Source: Anderseniella sp963700885 (lineage in GTDB: Bacteria > Pseudomonadota > Alphaproteobacteria > Rhizobiales > Aestuariivirgaceae). Taken from it: a stretch of DNA of 64,000 bases. The stretch spans positions 1-64,000 of the forward strand of contig CAVOZJ010000017.1 in the NCBI GenBank assembly GCA_963700885.1. Reading direction: 5' to 3'. The position numbers and the translations under genes were made by a program. The notes under the pieces were generated by a model. That model worked only from the letters and a program-made list of their open reading frames with translations, was not told the origin of the DNA and searched no databases. Of the stretch, positions 7,889 through 16,700 are shown in pieces (the stretch's first letter is position 1; every line of letters starts with the position of its first letter).

Positions 7889-9139
7889 TCACAACAAATC
7901 CGGCTCGCGCCCGATCCGTCGGGCAAGGGACCCCACGGTCAAACCCTGAACAATGATCGAGAACAGAACGACGATATAGGTTGCCGTGAGTATTTCTGGT
8001 TTCCACTCGCTGGCTGGCAAACTGAGCGCCAGCGCCACGGAAATACCGCCCTTCAACCCGCCCCAGGTCATGATCGGCACCACGCCTTTCGAATAGCCCC
8101 TGAACGGTGACAGAACGGCAATTGGTACCGCAACGGCAACAAGACGGCCCACAAGGGCCAGGCCGATCGCCGCCAGCCCGGTTGTCATTGTGTCCCAGTT
8201 GAAGGTTATGGCGAAAATTTCCACGCCGATGAGAAGAAACAATACCGCATTGAGCAACTCATCGACCAGGGTCCAGAATACATTCAGGTGGCGGCGGGTT
8301 TCATCCGACATGCCATACCTGACCCCGGTATTGCCGATGAACAGACCTGCCACCACCGCCATGATCGGTCCCGAGACATGCAGCGCAATGGCGAGTTCGT
8401 AGCCACCGAAAGCCAGACCCAGCGACAGCAGTATTTCCAGCGGGTAGTCGTCAATGCGTTTCATCACCTGAAACACCAGCCATCCCAGAACCGCACCAAG
8501 AATGGCACCGCCCAACGCTTCCCTTGCAAAGAACACTGCGATGCCGGTGATGCCTGAATCAACGTGCGCCCCTGCGGCCGGAAATGCCAGGCCTGCCAGC
8601 AGCAGAAACACCACATAGCCGACACCGTCATTGAACAGGCTTTCGCCGGCTATCTTGGTCTCAAGGGACTTGGACAGCTCCGCCTGGCGCAGAACGCCGA
8701 TAACCGCAACCGGATCCGTAGGCGATATCAATGCGCCAAACACCAGCGCCGCCAACAACGGCATGGCCGTCAACCAGTGAAAGCCAAATCCGACGATGAC
8801 CGTGGAAAGCGCTACCCCCAGAGTCGCCATCAGGGCAATCACCCAGGCCTCGGTGCGCAAATCCTCGACATTTACGTGCAGGGCGCCTGCAAACAGCAAC
8901 AGGCCCAGCATGCCCTCCATCAACGCTTTGGAAAACTCTATCTCGGCCACAAAGGCGGTCACTGCCTCTGCGATGTTGAGGAACGGGAACACGGCCTCCA
9001 GTCCTATCACTGCCAGCGAGGCAAGAAGTGCAACCACAAGAATACCGATGGCCGGAGGTAACCTGAAAAACAGGTAGTTTACAGCGCCGAACCCGCCGGC
9101 AAACACGATAAGCATAGCTGCAATCTGAAAGGTATTCAT
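7889..9139 (-). CDS. Na+/H+ antiporter, CPA1 family
   Basis: The 416-residue polytopic inner-membrane protein has about 12 hydrophobic segments. It contains the CPA1/NhaP signatures SPTDPVAVIG and GESLFNDGVGYVVF, the latter holding the transport Asp. It probably exchanges Na+ or K+ for protons for pH and salt homeostasis. Members of this length lack a large C-terminal regulatory domain, and none is visible here. The start at 9139 gives MNTFQIAAMLIVFAGGFG. The first codons overlap a palindrome, GGTTCAGGTGAACC at about 9139-9152. No partner genes are evident. Confidence 0.9.
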   Translation of the reverse strand: MNTFQIAAMLIVFAGGFGAVNYLFFRLPPAIGILVVALLASLAVIGLEAVFPFLNIAEAVTAFVAEIEFSKALMEGMLGLLLFAGALHVNVEDLRTEAWVIALMATLGVALSTVIVGFGFHWLTAMPLLAALVFGALISPTDPVAVIGVLRQAELSKSLETKIAGESLFNDGVGYVVFLLLAGLAFPAAGAHVDSGITGIAVFFAREALGGAILGAVLGWLVFQVMKRIDDYPLEILLSLGLAFGGYELAIALHVSGPIMAVVAGLFIGNTGVRYGMSDETRRHLNVFWTLVDELLNAVLFLLIGVEIFAITFNWDTMTTGLAAIGLALVGRLVAVAVPIAVLSPFRGYSKGVVPIMTWGGLKGGISVALALSLPASEWKPEILTATYIVVLFSIIVQGLTVGSLARRIGREPDLL

Positions 9140-9162
9140 GGTTCAGGTGAACCCATGCCGGC

Positions 9163-9579
9163 CTAGCAGCCACGATCCTCGACACAATTGTACCATCTGC
9201 GGGTTTCCCAGCCGTAGCGACGGGCACAGCGGCGTTCAAGCCGGCGGCAGGTGCCATACTCTTCGCGTTCACGCGCAGCCGCTGCTGCTGCACCAAGCGC
9301 TATTGCACCGAAGGCAAGACCAAGACCCACACCCAGGTTGTGCGGGTTGTTGCTGCTGCGGTTCCGGTTGCCAGAACCGCTACTGTTTTTTGCGACTTTG
9401 GAGCTGGCATCAGTCCCGGTTGCGCCGGCCGGAACCTTGTTGAAAGCTTCCGGCGCGACGGTTTTTGCAGACACTGCCTGGGAACCGGCCATCATCACCA
9501 ATACTGTCGCTGAGACGGCTAACATTTTTTTGATCAACTTCGAAATCCTGACCTTGAGTTGCAATCTTTCGCGGCTCAT
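9163..9579 (-). CDS. Small secreted protein with C-terminal Cys/Arg motif (paralogue 1)
   Basis: I do not recognise a named function. The 138-residue product has a basic start (KVRISKLIKK), a hydrophobic stretch and a signal peptidase site near AVSA/KT, so it is probably exported. A Ser/Asn/Arg-rich linker follows, then a short hydrophobic Ala/Gly stretch (GVGLGLAFGAIALGAAAAAA). A compact basic tail reads CRRLERRCARRYGW, then WYNCVEDRGC. The tail matches the neighbour at 9725-10003 (C, then YGW-x-T, then W/Y and C). The start is uncertain: ATG at 9579 has a weak ribosome-binding site, and Met at codon 19 is possible. Confidence 0.7.
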   Translation of the reverse strand: MSRERLQLKVRISKLIKKMLAVSATVLVMMAGSQAVSAKTVAPEAFNKVPAGATGTDASSKVAKNSSGSGNRNRSSNNPHNLGVGLGLAFGAIALGAAAAAAREREEYGTCRRLERRCARRYGWETRRWYNCVEDRGC

Positions 9580-9659
9580 TACCGGGAAAGAAATTACCGC
9601 TTTTGAGCATAACCTCTTGTTCACGCGATGTAATTGTATGCAGGGGCTAGGCATATGTT

Positions 9660-9704
9660 AAAGCTGCGCCGCCGGAATACTCCAGCGGCGCTTTGTGTTT
9701 TTTT
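9660..9704. terminator. Hairpin with T-tract between the two small secreted genes
   Basis: GCGCCGC (9666-9672) and GCGGCGC (9685-9691) form a 7-bp GC-rich stem. It is followed on the plus strand by TTTGTGTTTTTTT, and on the minus strand by AGCTTT. It probably ends the 9725-10003 transcript (minus strand) and separates the two paralogues into different transcripts. Confidence 0.55.
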
Positions 9705-9724
9705 GATGTTCGGGTTGTCAACGA

Positions 9725-10003
9725 TCAGTAGCCGCGGCGACGCATGCAGCGCTCCCAGCGCCATGTGTTCCAGCCATACTCGTTTGCGCAACGGCGAGCC
9801 GTACGGCGATAGTGGCGATCACCACGATAGTCATCATAGCCGTAGTAGGCGCTACCGCTTGCGATGGCAGCTGCAGCACCAAAAGTGGCGAGGCCGATAC
9901 CGACTTTTTGTCCGGTGCTCAGGGCATTGGCAGGAGACGCCATTGAAACGGCAATGGTGATGGCTGCGACGGTGGCGATTGCTGTGTTGCGAAGGGTGGT
10001 CAT
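9725..10003 (-). CDS. Small secreted protein with C-terminal Cys/Arg motif (paralogue 2)
   Basis: The 92-residue product is of unrecognised function. It starts MTTLRNTAIATVAAITIAV, with a typical signal peptide cleaved near ANA/LS. A Gly/Ala hydrophobic segment follows, then a Tyr/Arg-rich part and the tail RRCANEYGWNTWRWERCM. Two Cys are spaced as in the paralogue at 9163-9579, so one disulfide may form in the periplasm. The ATG at 10003 has GAGGA upstream. The two genes look like a tandem duplication followed by divergence of the linker. Confidence 0.75.
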   Translation of the reverse strand: MTTLRNTAIATVAAITIAVSMASPANALSTGQKVGIGLATFGAAAAIASGSAYYGYDDYRGDRHYRRTARRCANEYGWNTWRWERCMRRRGY

Positions 10004-10182
10004 TGGTCTGTTTCCTCTTTTTGTTGTGTTATCGTGGCTGGGTGAAGCCACGTTTGATGTCACGCACTATGCCGGGTTTGTGATCAGCAGAATGTGCATT
10101 CCGTCACATGCCGGTTACTGTACAGTGACGGTAAACTTGCAAACGCCGAGATAGCTCCATCATTCGAGAGACAACTCCAGAC

Positions 10183-11397
10183 ATGCCATTACAACCATTA
10201 TCTGCGGCCCAGTGCGGCCTCGACCCGGCCCGGCTGACACGCATTGATGACTGGATGCAGCGTTATGTTGACCTAGGCCGGTTTCCCTTTGCCGCCACCC
10301 TGATTGCGCGAAAGGGACGAATTGCCTGGACCGGGCATTGCGGGTTTTCCGATATCGGGGCCAAGACCGCCTACAACCCCGACACGCTGGTGCGCATCTA
10401 TTCGATGACCAAGCCGGTGACCTCAACGGCCTTCATGATGCTCTATGAACAGGGGCTGGTTCATCTGGATGATCCCGTTTCGGCATTCATTCCCGAATTT
10501 GCCGATGTGAAAGCGATGGTGCCCGGCGCGAAGAGCCTCGAGCAGACCGAACCCCTGAATACACCATTGGCCGTGCACCATTTGCTCACCCATACATCGG
10601 GCCTCACTTACGGTTTCAACCAGGACAGATTATCTGAAACCTATGCCGCCAACCGGCTCGACTTTGGTCAGCGCGCAGGTGGTCTTGCAGAAACCGCGGT
10701 ACGGCTGGCCGATGCACCCTTGTTGTTTCAACCCGGTTCGCGCTGGCACTATTCGGTCGCCACGGATGTCATCGGCAGAATAGTGGAAGTGGTTTCCGGT
10801 AAATCACTGGACCGGTTCTTTGCTGATAATATTCTTGGGCCGCTCGACATGCACGACACGTCATTCATCGTGCCTTCTGCAAAACAGGGCAGGCTTGGAC
10901 CATGCTATGCGTTCGACCCGGAAGGCGGCATGCCGGTGTTTCCTACCGGCTTCGGCGAGGGTGAAGTCGACACGTTTTCCGGCGGTGGCGGGCTGGTGTC
11001 GACCGGGCGCGATTATCTGCGGTTTGCCGAAATGCTCAGGCGGGGCGGGTCGCTTGGCGATGTGCGCGTGCTGGGACCGCGTACAGTATCGCTGATGACG
11101 GCAAACCATCTTCCCGGTGGCGTTGACCTGGCCACACTCGGCCCGAGCGCGTGGTGTGAAACTTCCTTCAGCGGTGTTGGTTTCGGGCTGGGATTTGCCG
11201 TGAACCTGAACCCCGCGCGCTCTATGCTTTCAGCCAGCGCCGGTGATTTTTCGTGGGGCGGCATGGCCAGCACCTATTTCTGGTGTGATCCGAAAGAAGA
11301 AATGTCAGTGGTGTTCCTGACGCAACTGCTGCCCTCAAGCTCATGGCCAAACCGCAAGGAATTGCGCGCACTGGTCTACCAGGCAATCGTTGACTGA
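10183..11397 (+). CDS. Serine hydrolase, beta-lactamase (class C/esterase) family
   Basis: The 404-residue protein has the penicillin-binding/beta-lactamase fold. The nucleophile motif is S-M-T-K at residues 74-77, the second motif is Y-S-V in WHYSVATDVIG, and LLTHTSGLTYGF is typical of the esterase/EstB-like branch. No signal peptide is visible (MPLQPLSAAQCGLDPARL), so a cytoplasmic esterase or amidase role is likelier than antibiotic resistance. Near the C-terminus FSWGGMASTYFWCDP corresponds to the third motif region (H/W-x-G). It is transcribed alone and converges with the acyl-CoA dehydrogenase gene. Confidence 0.88.
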   Translation: MPLQPLSAAQCGLDPARLTRIDDWMQRYVDLGRFPFAATLIARKGRIAWTGHCGFSDIGAKTAYNPDTLVRIYSMTKPVTSTAFMMLYEQGLVHLDDPVSAFIPEFADVKAMVPGAKSLEQTEPLNTPLAVHHLLTHTSGLTYGFNQDRLSETYAANRLDFGQRAGGLAETAVRLADAPLLFQPGSRWHYSVATDVIGRIVEVVSGKSLDRFFADNILGPLDMHDTSFIVPSAKQGRLGPCYAFDPEGGMPVFPTGFGEGEVDTFSGGGGLVSTGRDYLRFAEMLRRGGSLGDVRVLGPRTVSLMTANHLPGGVDLATLGPSAWCETSFSGVGFGLGFAVNLNPARSMLSASAGDFSWGGMASTYFWCDPKEEMSVVFLTQLLPSSSWPNRKELRALVYQAIVD

Positions 11398-11408
11398 ATT
11401 GGACCTGT

Positions 11409-12566
11409 TCAAAGCGAACGCGCTATCAGCACTTTCATGATCTCGTTTGTTCCACCGTAAATGCGCTCGACACGGGCATCCCGATACATGCGCGAGATCG
11501 GGTATTCATCCATATACCCATAGCCGCCATGCAACTGCAGACACCTGTCGATGATCTTGCACTGCAGATCGGTCAACCAGTATTTCGCCATCGAGGCAGT
11601 GGTTGCATCAAGTCCGCCATTGATGTGGCGTTCAATGCAATTGTCGACAAATACCCTGGCGATGGTTGCCTCCGTCTTGCACTCGGCAAGCACGAACTGG
11701 GAATTCTGGAAATCGGCAATGGACTTGCCGAATGCCCTGCGCTGCCTGACATAATCCAGCGTTACACCGAGCGCGCGTTCCATCCGGGCAATGGCGTAAA
11801 TCGCAATCAACAGCCGTTCCTGAGGAAGCTGCTGCATGAGCTGCACAAAGCCTTGTCCTTCCTCCGGACCCAGCAGCGCATCTGCGGGTACGCGGACGTC
11901 ATCGAAAAAAAGTTCCGACGTGTCGTTTGACTTCATACCCACCTTGTCCAGGTTCCGCCCGCGCCTGAAACCTTCAACTTTATCGGTCTCAACCACAAAC
12001 AGCGAAGTGCCCCTGGCGCCTGCCGACGGGTCGGTCTTGGTCACGACAAGGATCAGGTTGGCCAGTTGTCCATTGGTGATGAAGGTTTTCGATCCGTTGA
12101 TCAGATAGTGATTTCCGTCACGCCTGGCGGTTGTTCTGACACCTTGCAGGTCTGAACCTGCACCCGGTTCGGTCATGGCAATTGCAGCAATGTATTCACC
12201 GGTTGCCATCTTCGGCAACCAGCGCTTCTTCTGCTCTTCGGAACCATAGTGCTGGATATAGGGAGCAACAATCGCCGAGTGCAGCGGTCCACCAAACCCG
12301 TCACACCCATGCAGGTTTGCCTGATAGGTTATGATGGCATCGTGACCAAAATCGCCGCCCGGACCGCCAAATTCTTCCGGAACGGCCGCACACAGCAACC
12401 CCGCTGCTCCGGCCTGCCGCCAAATGGCGCGATCGAACACCCCCGCCTTTTCGAATTCATCATACCTCGGCGCCACTTCAGCTTCGAAAAACCTGCCTGC
12501 CTGTTCGGCGAGTATCTCATGGTCTTCGGCCATCCAGGCCGGTGTGGGCAGATCAAGAACGCTCAT
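11409..12566 (-). CDS. Acyl-CoA dehydrogenase
   Basis: This FAD enzyme introduces an alpha,beta double bond into an acyl-CoA and passes electrons to ETF. The 385 residues have the full fold: IAMTEPGAGSDLQG (FAD-binding), GSKTFITNG, and RMYRDARVERIYGGTNEI with the usual C-terminal Glu as catalytic base. The substrate cannot be read from sequence. It lies downstream of a MerR-family gene of the LiuR type, on the same strand but separated from it by a strong terminator. Branched-chain acid or short-chain acyl-CoA breakdown is a reasonable guess. The start MSVLDLPTPAWM at 12566 is unambiguous. Confidence 0.92.
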   Translation of the reverse strand: MSVLDLPTPAWMAEDHEILAEQAGRFFEAEVAPRYDEFEKAGVFDRAIWRQAGAAGLLCAAVPEEFGGPGGDFGHDAIITYQANLHGCDGFGGPLHSAIVAPYIQHYGSEEQKKRWLPKMATGEYIAAIAMTEPGAGSDLQGVRTTARRDGNHYLINGSKTFITNGQLANLILVVTKTDPSAGARGTSLFVVETDKVEGFRRGRNLDKVGMKSNDTSELFFDDVRVPADALLGPEEGQGFVQLMQQLPQERLLIAIYAIARMERALGVTLDYVRQRRAFGKSIADFQNSQFVLAECKTEATIARVFVDNCIERHINGGLDATTASMAKYWLTDLQCKIIDRCLQLHGGYGYMDEYPISRMYRDARVERIYGGTNEIMKVLIARSL

Positions 12567-12648
12567 CAGGGACCGGTCCGTTTCATGAAGTGGTTAACAG
12601 GAAGTCAGTGCTTTTGTCATGATCCGGCTTTCTTAACCCGGCCGGCAA

Positions 12649-12688
12649 GAAAAAAATGCCACCGGCTGTGCGATGGCATTGTTTTTTG
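12649..12688 (-). terminator. Rho-independent terminator of the MerR-family gene
   Basis: AATGCCA (12655-12661) and TGGCATT (12674-12680) form a stem. A-tract and T-tract flank it on both sides, so it works in both directions. For the minus-strand transcript the hairpin is followed by a run of U. It lies about 100 bp after the MerR gene stop. Confidence 0.8.
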
Positions 12689-12789
12689 TGTAGCTGTTGC
12701 CAGCCAGAACAAATTTACGGATTCACTAAAAGCCCTGTCGCTTCAGGTCACGGACACATAAACAGGGACAAACCCGCTACGGGCACTGG

Positions 12790-13227
12790 TTAGCCTGCCT
12801 TGGCTTTCAACACGGTGCCTTCAGTGCGTTCCTTCAGCATTCCATCAACTATTTCGACAGTCCTGCGAAGATCCAGTATCGCCTCATCAAGCTCGACACG
12901 TTGAATCTCCAGGGCCTCCAGACGCTCACGCATCTTGGTGGAGGCAACCCGAAGCTGGGTCAACTGACCATCACGCAAACTGTAGAGATCCAGCAACTCC
13001 TTAATTTCCTCGAGCGAGAAGCCGACCTTCTTGCCGCGCAGAATCAACTTCAGGCGTGCCCGGTCACGGTATGAAAACAACCTGGTCCAGCCACGCCGCG
13101 CGGGGCTGAGCAGGCCTTTTTGCTCATAAAAGCGCAAAGTCCTGGGTGTAACCTCGAACTCCTTGCATAATTCCGTAATCGAATAAGTCCGATCACGGCT
13201 TTCCTTTTCCCCCGGTTTAACAGTCAT
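12790..13227 (-). CDS. MerR-family transcriptional regulator (LiuR-like)
   Basis: The 145-residue DNA-binding protein has an N-terminal winged helix (YSITELCKEFEVTPRTLRFYE, residues about 15-35, then the LLSPARRGWTRLFSYRDRARL wing). A dimerising coiled coil follows. There are no metal-binding Cys residues, so it is not a CueR/MerR metal sensor. The TPRTLRFYEQKGLL form is found in regulators of acyl-CoA catabolism such as LiuR. The adjacent acyl-CoA dehydrogenase fits that role. Its own upstream region carries two strong palindromes (13242-13259 and 13283-13321), suggesting autoregulation. The start ATG at 13227 has GGAAGGTG upstream. Confidence 0.88.
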   Translation of the reverse strand: MTVKPGEKESRDRTYSITELCKEFEVTPRTLRFYEQKGLLSPARRGWTRLFSYRDRARLKLILRGKKVGFSLEEIKELLDLYSLRDGQLTQLRVASTKMRERLEALEIQRVELDEAILDLRRTVEIVDGMLKERTEGTVLKAKAG

Positions 13228-13241
13228 AAGTCACCTTCCAG

Positions 13242-13259
13242 CCTGGTCTCAACCAGGCG
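13242..13259. promoter_or_regulatory. Palindrome just upstream of the MerR-family gene
   Basis: GCCTGGT and ACCAGGC are perfect 7-bp arms around a 4-base loop. They end about 14 bases before the start codon, next to the ribosome-binding site. It could be an operator or an mRNA hairpin covering the translation start. Confidence 0.45.
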
Positions 13260-13282
13260 TTCTCTGGATTTGAGTATTACCC

Positions 13283-13321
13283 AGGGCAACAGGGGTTCAC
13301 CTGAACCCCTAAAATTGCCCT
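13283..13321. promoter_or_regulatory. Nested dyad, possible MerR-family operator
   Basis: The inner arms AGGGGTTCA (13291-13299) and TGAACCCCT (13302-13310) are perfect with a 2-base centre. The outer arms AGGGCAA (13283-13289) and TTGCCCT (13315-13321) are also perfect, but offset by 1 and 4 bases. It lies 56 bp upstream of the MerR-family gene. The core GGTTCA-NN-TGAACC recurs at the antiporter start and, imperfectly, in a dispersed repeat. Confidence 0.5.
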
Positions 13322-13644
13322 ATCACCTTAGAATCGATCAGGATTGTGACTTTCGGTTGATGCAACCAAAGGTCATCCTGACCTAGAACAAACACTCGCC
13401 CTCACCTCTGGCTCGGGTAAATTTTACCTAATACAAAATTACGGAAAGAATTTGCCTGTCGCAAGTTCACAACATGACTAACGGACCGTCCCAGAGGTCT
13501 TGATGACGAGCATTGAACACAAAAAGTTTACCACACTTCACAATCACGTCAATACGTACACGACGCAATTTGCACTGAAAAACGGCTGGTGCTTAACACC
13601 CGAAACAGCAAAATGTAAATGAAATGTCCGTAATGGGGACAAGT

Positions 13645-13660
13645 TTAACCCGTTCTTAAC
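13645..13660 (+). promoter_or_regulatory. Candidate CtrA-binding site upstream of podJ-like gene
   Basis: TTAA, 7 bases, then TTAAC exactly fits the CtrA full-site consensus TTAA-N7-TTAAC. A further GTTAAC lies at about 13669. The site is 107 bp upstream of the podJ-like start, a position suited to cell-cycle control. Chance occurrence cannot be excluded. Confidence 0.5.
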
Positions 13661-13766
13661 CAAACCTGTTAACTTTTAGCATCCAAGAAGAAGTGGATTC
13701 GTTTCCACGGGGCATCGGTCAATCCTTCCTGCGAAAAGACCGGGATAGCGAAAAGAGAATTGGGTC

Positions 13767-16700
13767 ATGAAGCCAGGCATTCCATGGAGCGTTAACGGCA
13801 TTGACGGCAAGGCCCGTGAAATCGCAAGGGACGCCGCACGCTCGCAGGGCAAAACCCTGGGCGAATGGCTGAATGTGAAGATTTTGGAAAGCGCCAGCGA
13901 AGATGCTGATCTCAAGACCAGTGCACCCCGAAAGAAAGCACCTGCTTCCGTGAAAAGCCGAAATTCCCGCTCAAAGTCCGCGTCAGCCTCGCGTGGCAAA
14001 GCCAAACAGGCCCCTGAAAAAAGCGCAACTGCAGACGAAAGCGCGATTGAACGCAAACTGGATATTCTGGTTGCAAGGCTGAGCGATCTGCAGGAGCGCG
14101 ATGCCATTGCCGAACGGCCCCAGCATGCACTTTCCGCCGGCGCGCTTGCACAAAGTGAGCAAGCCAGCGCAGCGGCAATGGACAAGTTGCTCAATCGCAT
14201 TGAGCAGGGCGAACATCACACCCGTGATAGCGTCAGGACGCTGACCAAGCGTGTAGACAAAATTGGCGACCGGGTTGAGGAAATGGCGCTGCGGCCGGCT
14301 GACACGAAGGCGCGCGAAGTTCCAGGTTTCAGCGCCCTTGAGGGCGCTGTTCGCAACATTGTCGAGCATATCGAGAAATCCGAGCAACAGTCGCGCGAAG
14401 TGATAGGCCAGTTGCAAAACAGAATTGTTGAACTGGATGGCAAGGTCGAACAGCCGTCACCGGAATCCCGGCAACCGGATGTCGTTGCGGATCTGGAAAC
14501 CCGCATGCAGGAACTGTCAGATCGTGTCGAGCAGGCAGTAATTGGCAGCGACGATTTGCAACTCAAGACCCTGTTCGAAGCCCGTATCCGGGAACTCGCT
14601 GAACGCATCGACGCAGTACATCACGCCGCAGAAGCGATTGGCCAGAAGGCCGAGGCAACTGCCGGCAGAGCCGCAGACGAACAGGCAAGTGCCATAGAAA
14701 CCCGCCTGGCTGACCTGGTGGAGCAGGTCGAGGAGAAACTGGCTGTTGCCGGCGCATCCGATACCGGATTGCTGACTGTGCAGGCAAAAATCAGTGATTT
14801 ACACAGTCGTTTCGATGAAATCCAGAAACAAGCAGCTTCCGACCAGGAAGTTCAGGCATTGCGCAGCGCTCTGGAGATGCTTTCCAACAGGGTCGATGAT
14901 ACTCCCGGACTGGAACCCATTGCAAAGCTTGAGCAGCGCATTTCAGATCTGAGCGACCAATTGCAGCAAATTGCACAACCAGCCGACTATCAGCCGCAAC
15001 TGGGCGCACTGGAAGAACGCGTCACTGCCCTGGACAACCAGATCACAGATTCCCCGTCTGCAGGCTTTCCGCAGATTACAACCCAGATGCAGGCCATTGA
15101 ACAGCGATTGAATGCCACCGAACAGCAATTGGGCAGTCTTGCAACAATCGAGAATTCCATTCAGCAGCTGTTTGCCAGCCTGGAAGAAAGCCGTGCCGAG
15201 GTGCAAACTCTGGCAAGCAATGCCATCCATGCCGGAAGCTCGGGTACCTCCGAGCCGTCTGCGGAGCTGCTGGCCCTGCAGCAGGGCCTCGCCGCTGTCC
15301 GGGCCAATGCAGAAACAGCCGATCAGCGCACCCAGGCAACACTGGAAGCCGTCCACGAAACACTGGCCCAGATCATTACCAAGCTTGTCGAGATGGACAA
15401 CCAGTCGGAAACAGCGGACTGTCCCGGGAACGGGCAGGACCGCGACAGCAGCGCAGATACAGCCGATATCGATGCGCTGACCGCGAGTGTTGCGGCGTCG
15501 GCTGCTGCAATTTCAGCCGCTGCACCGGCAACATCACAATCGTACCAGGGCGACGAAGCGCCCGACTACGAAAGCGAAACGGCAAATACTGACCATCACG
15601 GTTCGCCGGTCGGCGTGACTGACGCCGAGCCAACCGGAACGGCGTCTTCCTCCGCATCCCCATGCACTCCGGCCGATACGCAGACAGGAGGCAAGGACTG
15701 GCTGAGCGTGGTTCGAACTCATATGCGCGACAACCACGGCATCAGTTCGAATGTGCCAATGTCCATGTCGCCGCAATCGATGGGCGCAAGCGATAATGCC
15801 AACACCGTTGACGACCACGTCGATTTCATAGCTGCAGCACGGCGTGCGGCATCTACCGGCTCGCACAGCCCAAACGACGCCGCGGGCGGCTCCGCGCAAG
15901 CTGGTTTCGGTGGATTCGACCCGCATGCGGATGAGGGTGACCTGGAACACAACCTGTTCGCGGCCGTTTCATCGCGCAGGGAGCGGTCTGGCAGAAGCAA
16001 ATCGAAAAGCCGGACGAGTTCCAGCCGCAAGCGCCTGATTCTGGCAGCTGTCGTGCTGCTTGCCGCGGTTTCCGCCTACACAACCAATTCCAGATTCTTC
16101 AATTCGATTCCCGCCAAGCTGGTCTCCGAGACCGCTCCACCCACAGCCGGGGAAACAACAATGGCTGAACCAGCCAGGCAACGGGACGTTCAGACAAGGC
16201 AGGCAATGATCGAGTTGCCCGCTTCCGGTGGCGCGGCTGAACAGACAAAGCCGGCAGCGCGCAAGCACCGCACAGAATCCGATTCGATAACAACTTCCTC
16301 AGTTGGCGCGGTGCAAACTTCTGACCCATTACTGTCGCAAGCACCCGATACGCTGGCGGGCCCCATGTCTTCCTCCGGTGTTGCAGAATTGCCTGAAGCG
16401 ATTGGTACCGCCGACCTGCGTCAGGCAGCCATGGACGGAAATGCCAGTGCCCAATTCATCATTGCCAGCAGATTTCTCGAGGGCATGAAAGTCGGCCGGG
16501 ACAATGAAAGGGCAGCGCAATGGTACAGTCGCGCCGCTGAGGGTGGTCTGGCCACTGCGCAGTATCGCATTGGCACTCTCTATGAGCGCGGCAACGGCGT
16601 TGAGCAGGACCGCCTTCAGGCTATGAGCTGGTATGCAAAAGCTGCCAGTCAGGGAAACGTAAAGGCCATGCACAACCTGGCAGTCATGTCTGCCGATACC

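Larger units (their letters stand above)
13228..13766. other. 539-bp regulatory gap between MerR and podJ-like genes
   Basis: There is no gene in this divergent gap. It holds two palindromes near the MerR gene, a TTAA-N7-TTAAC site near podJ and GANTC sequences (GAATC at about 13331, GATTC at about 13695). Between about 13330 and 13640 the sequence is A/T-richer than the flanks and shows no clear structure. Confidence 0.7.
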
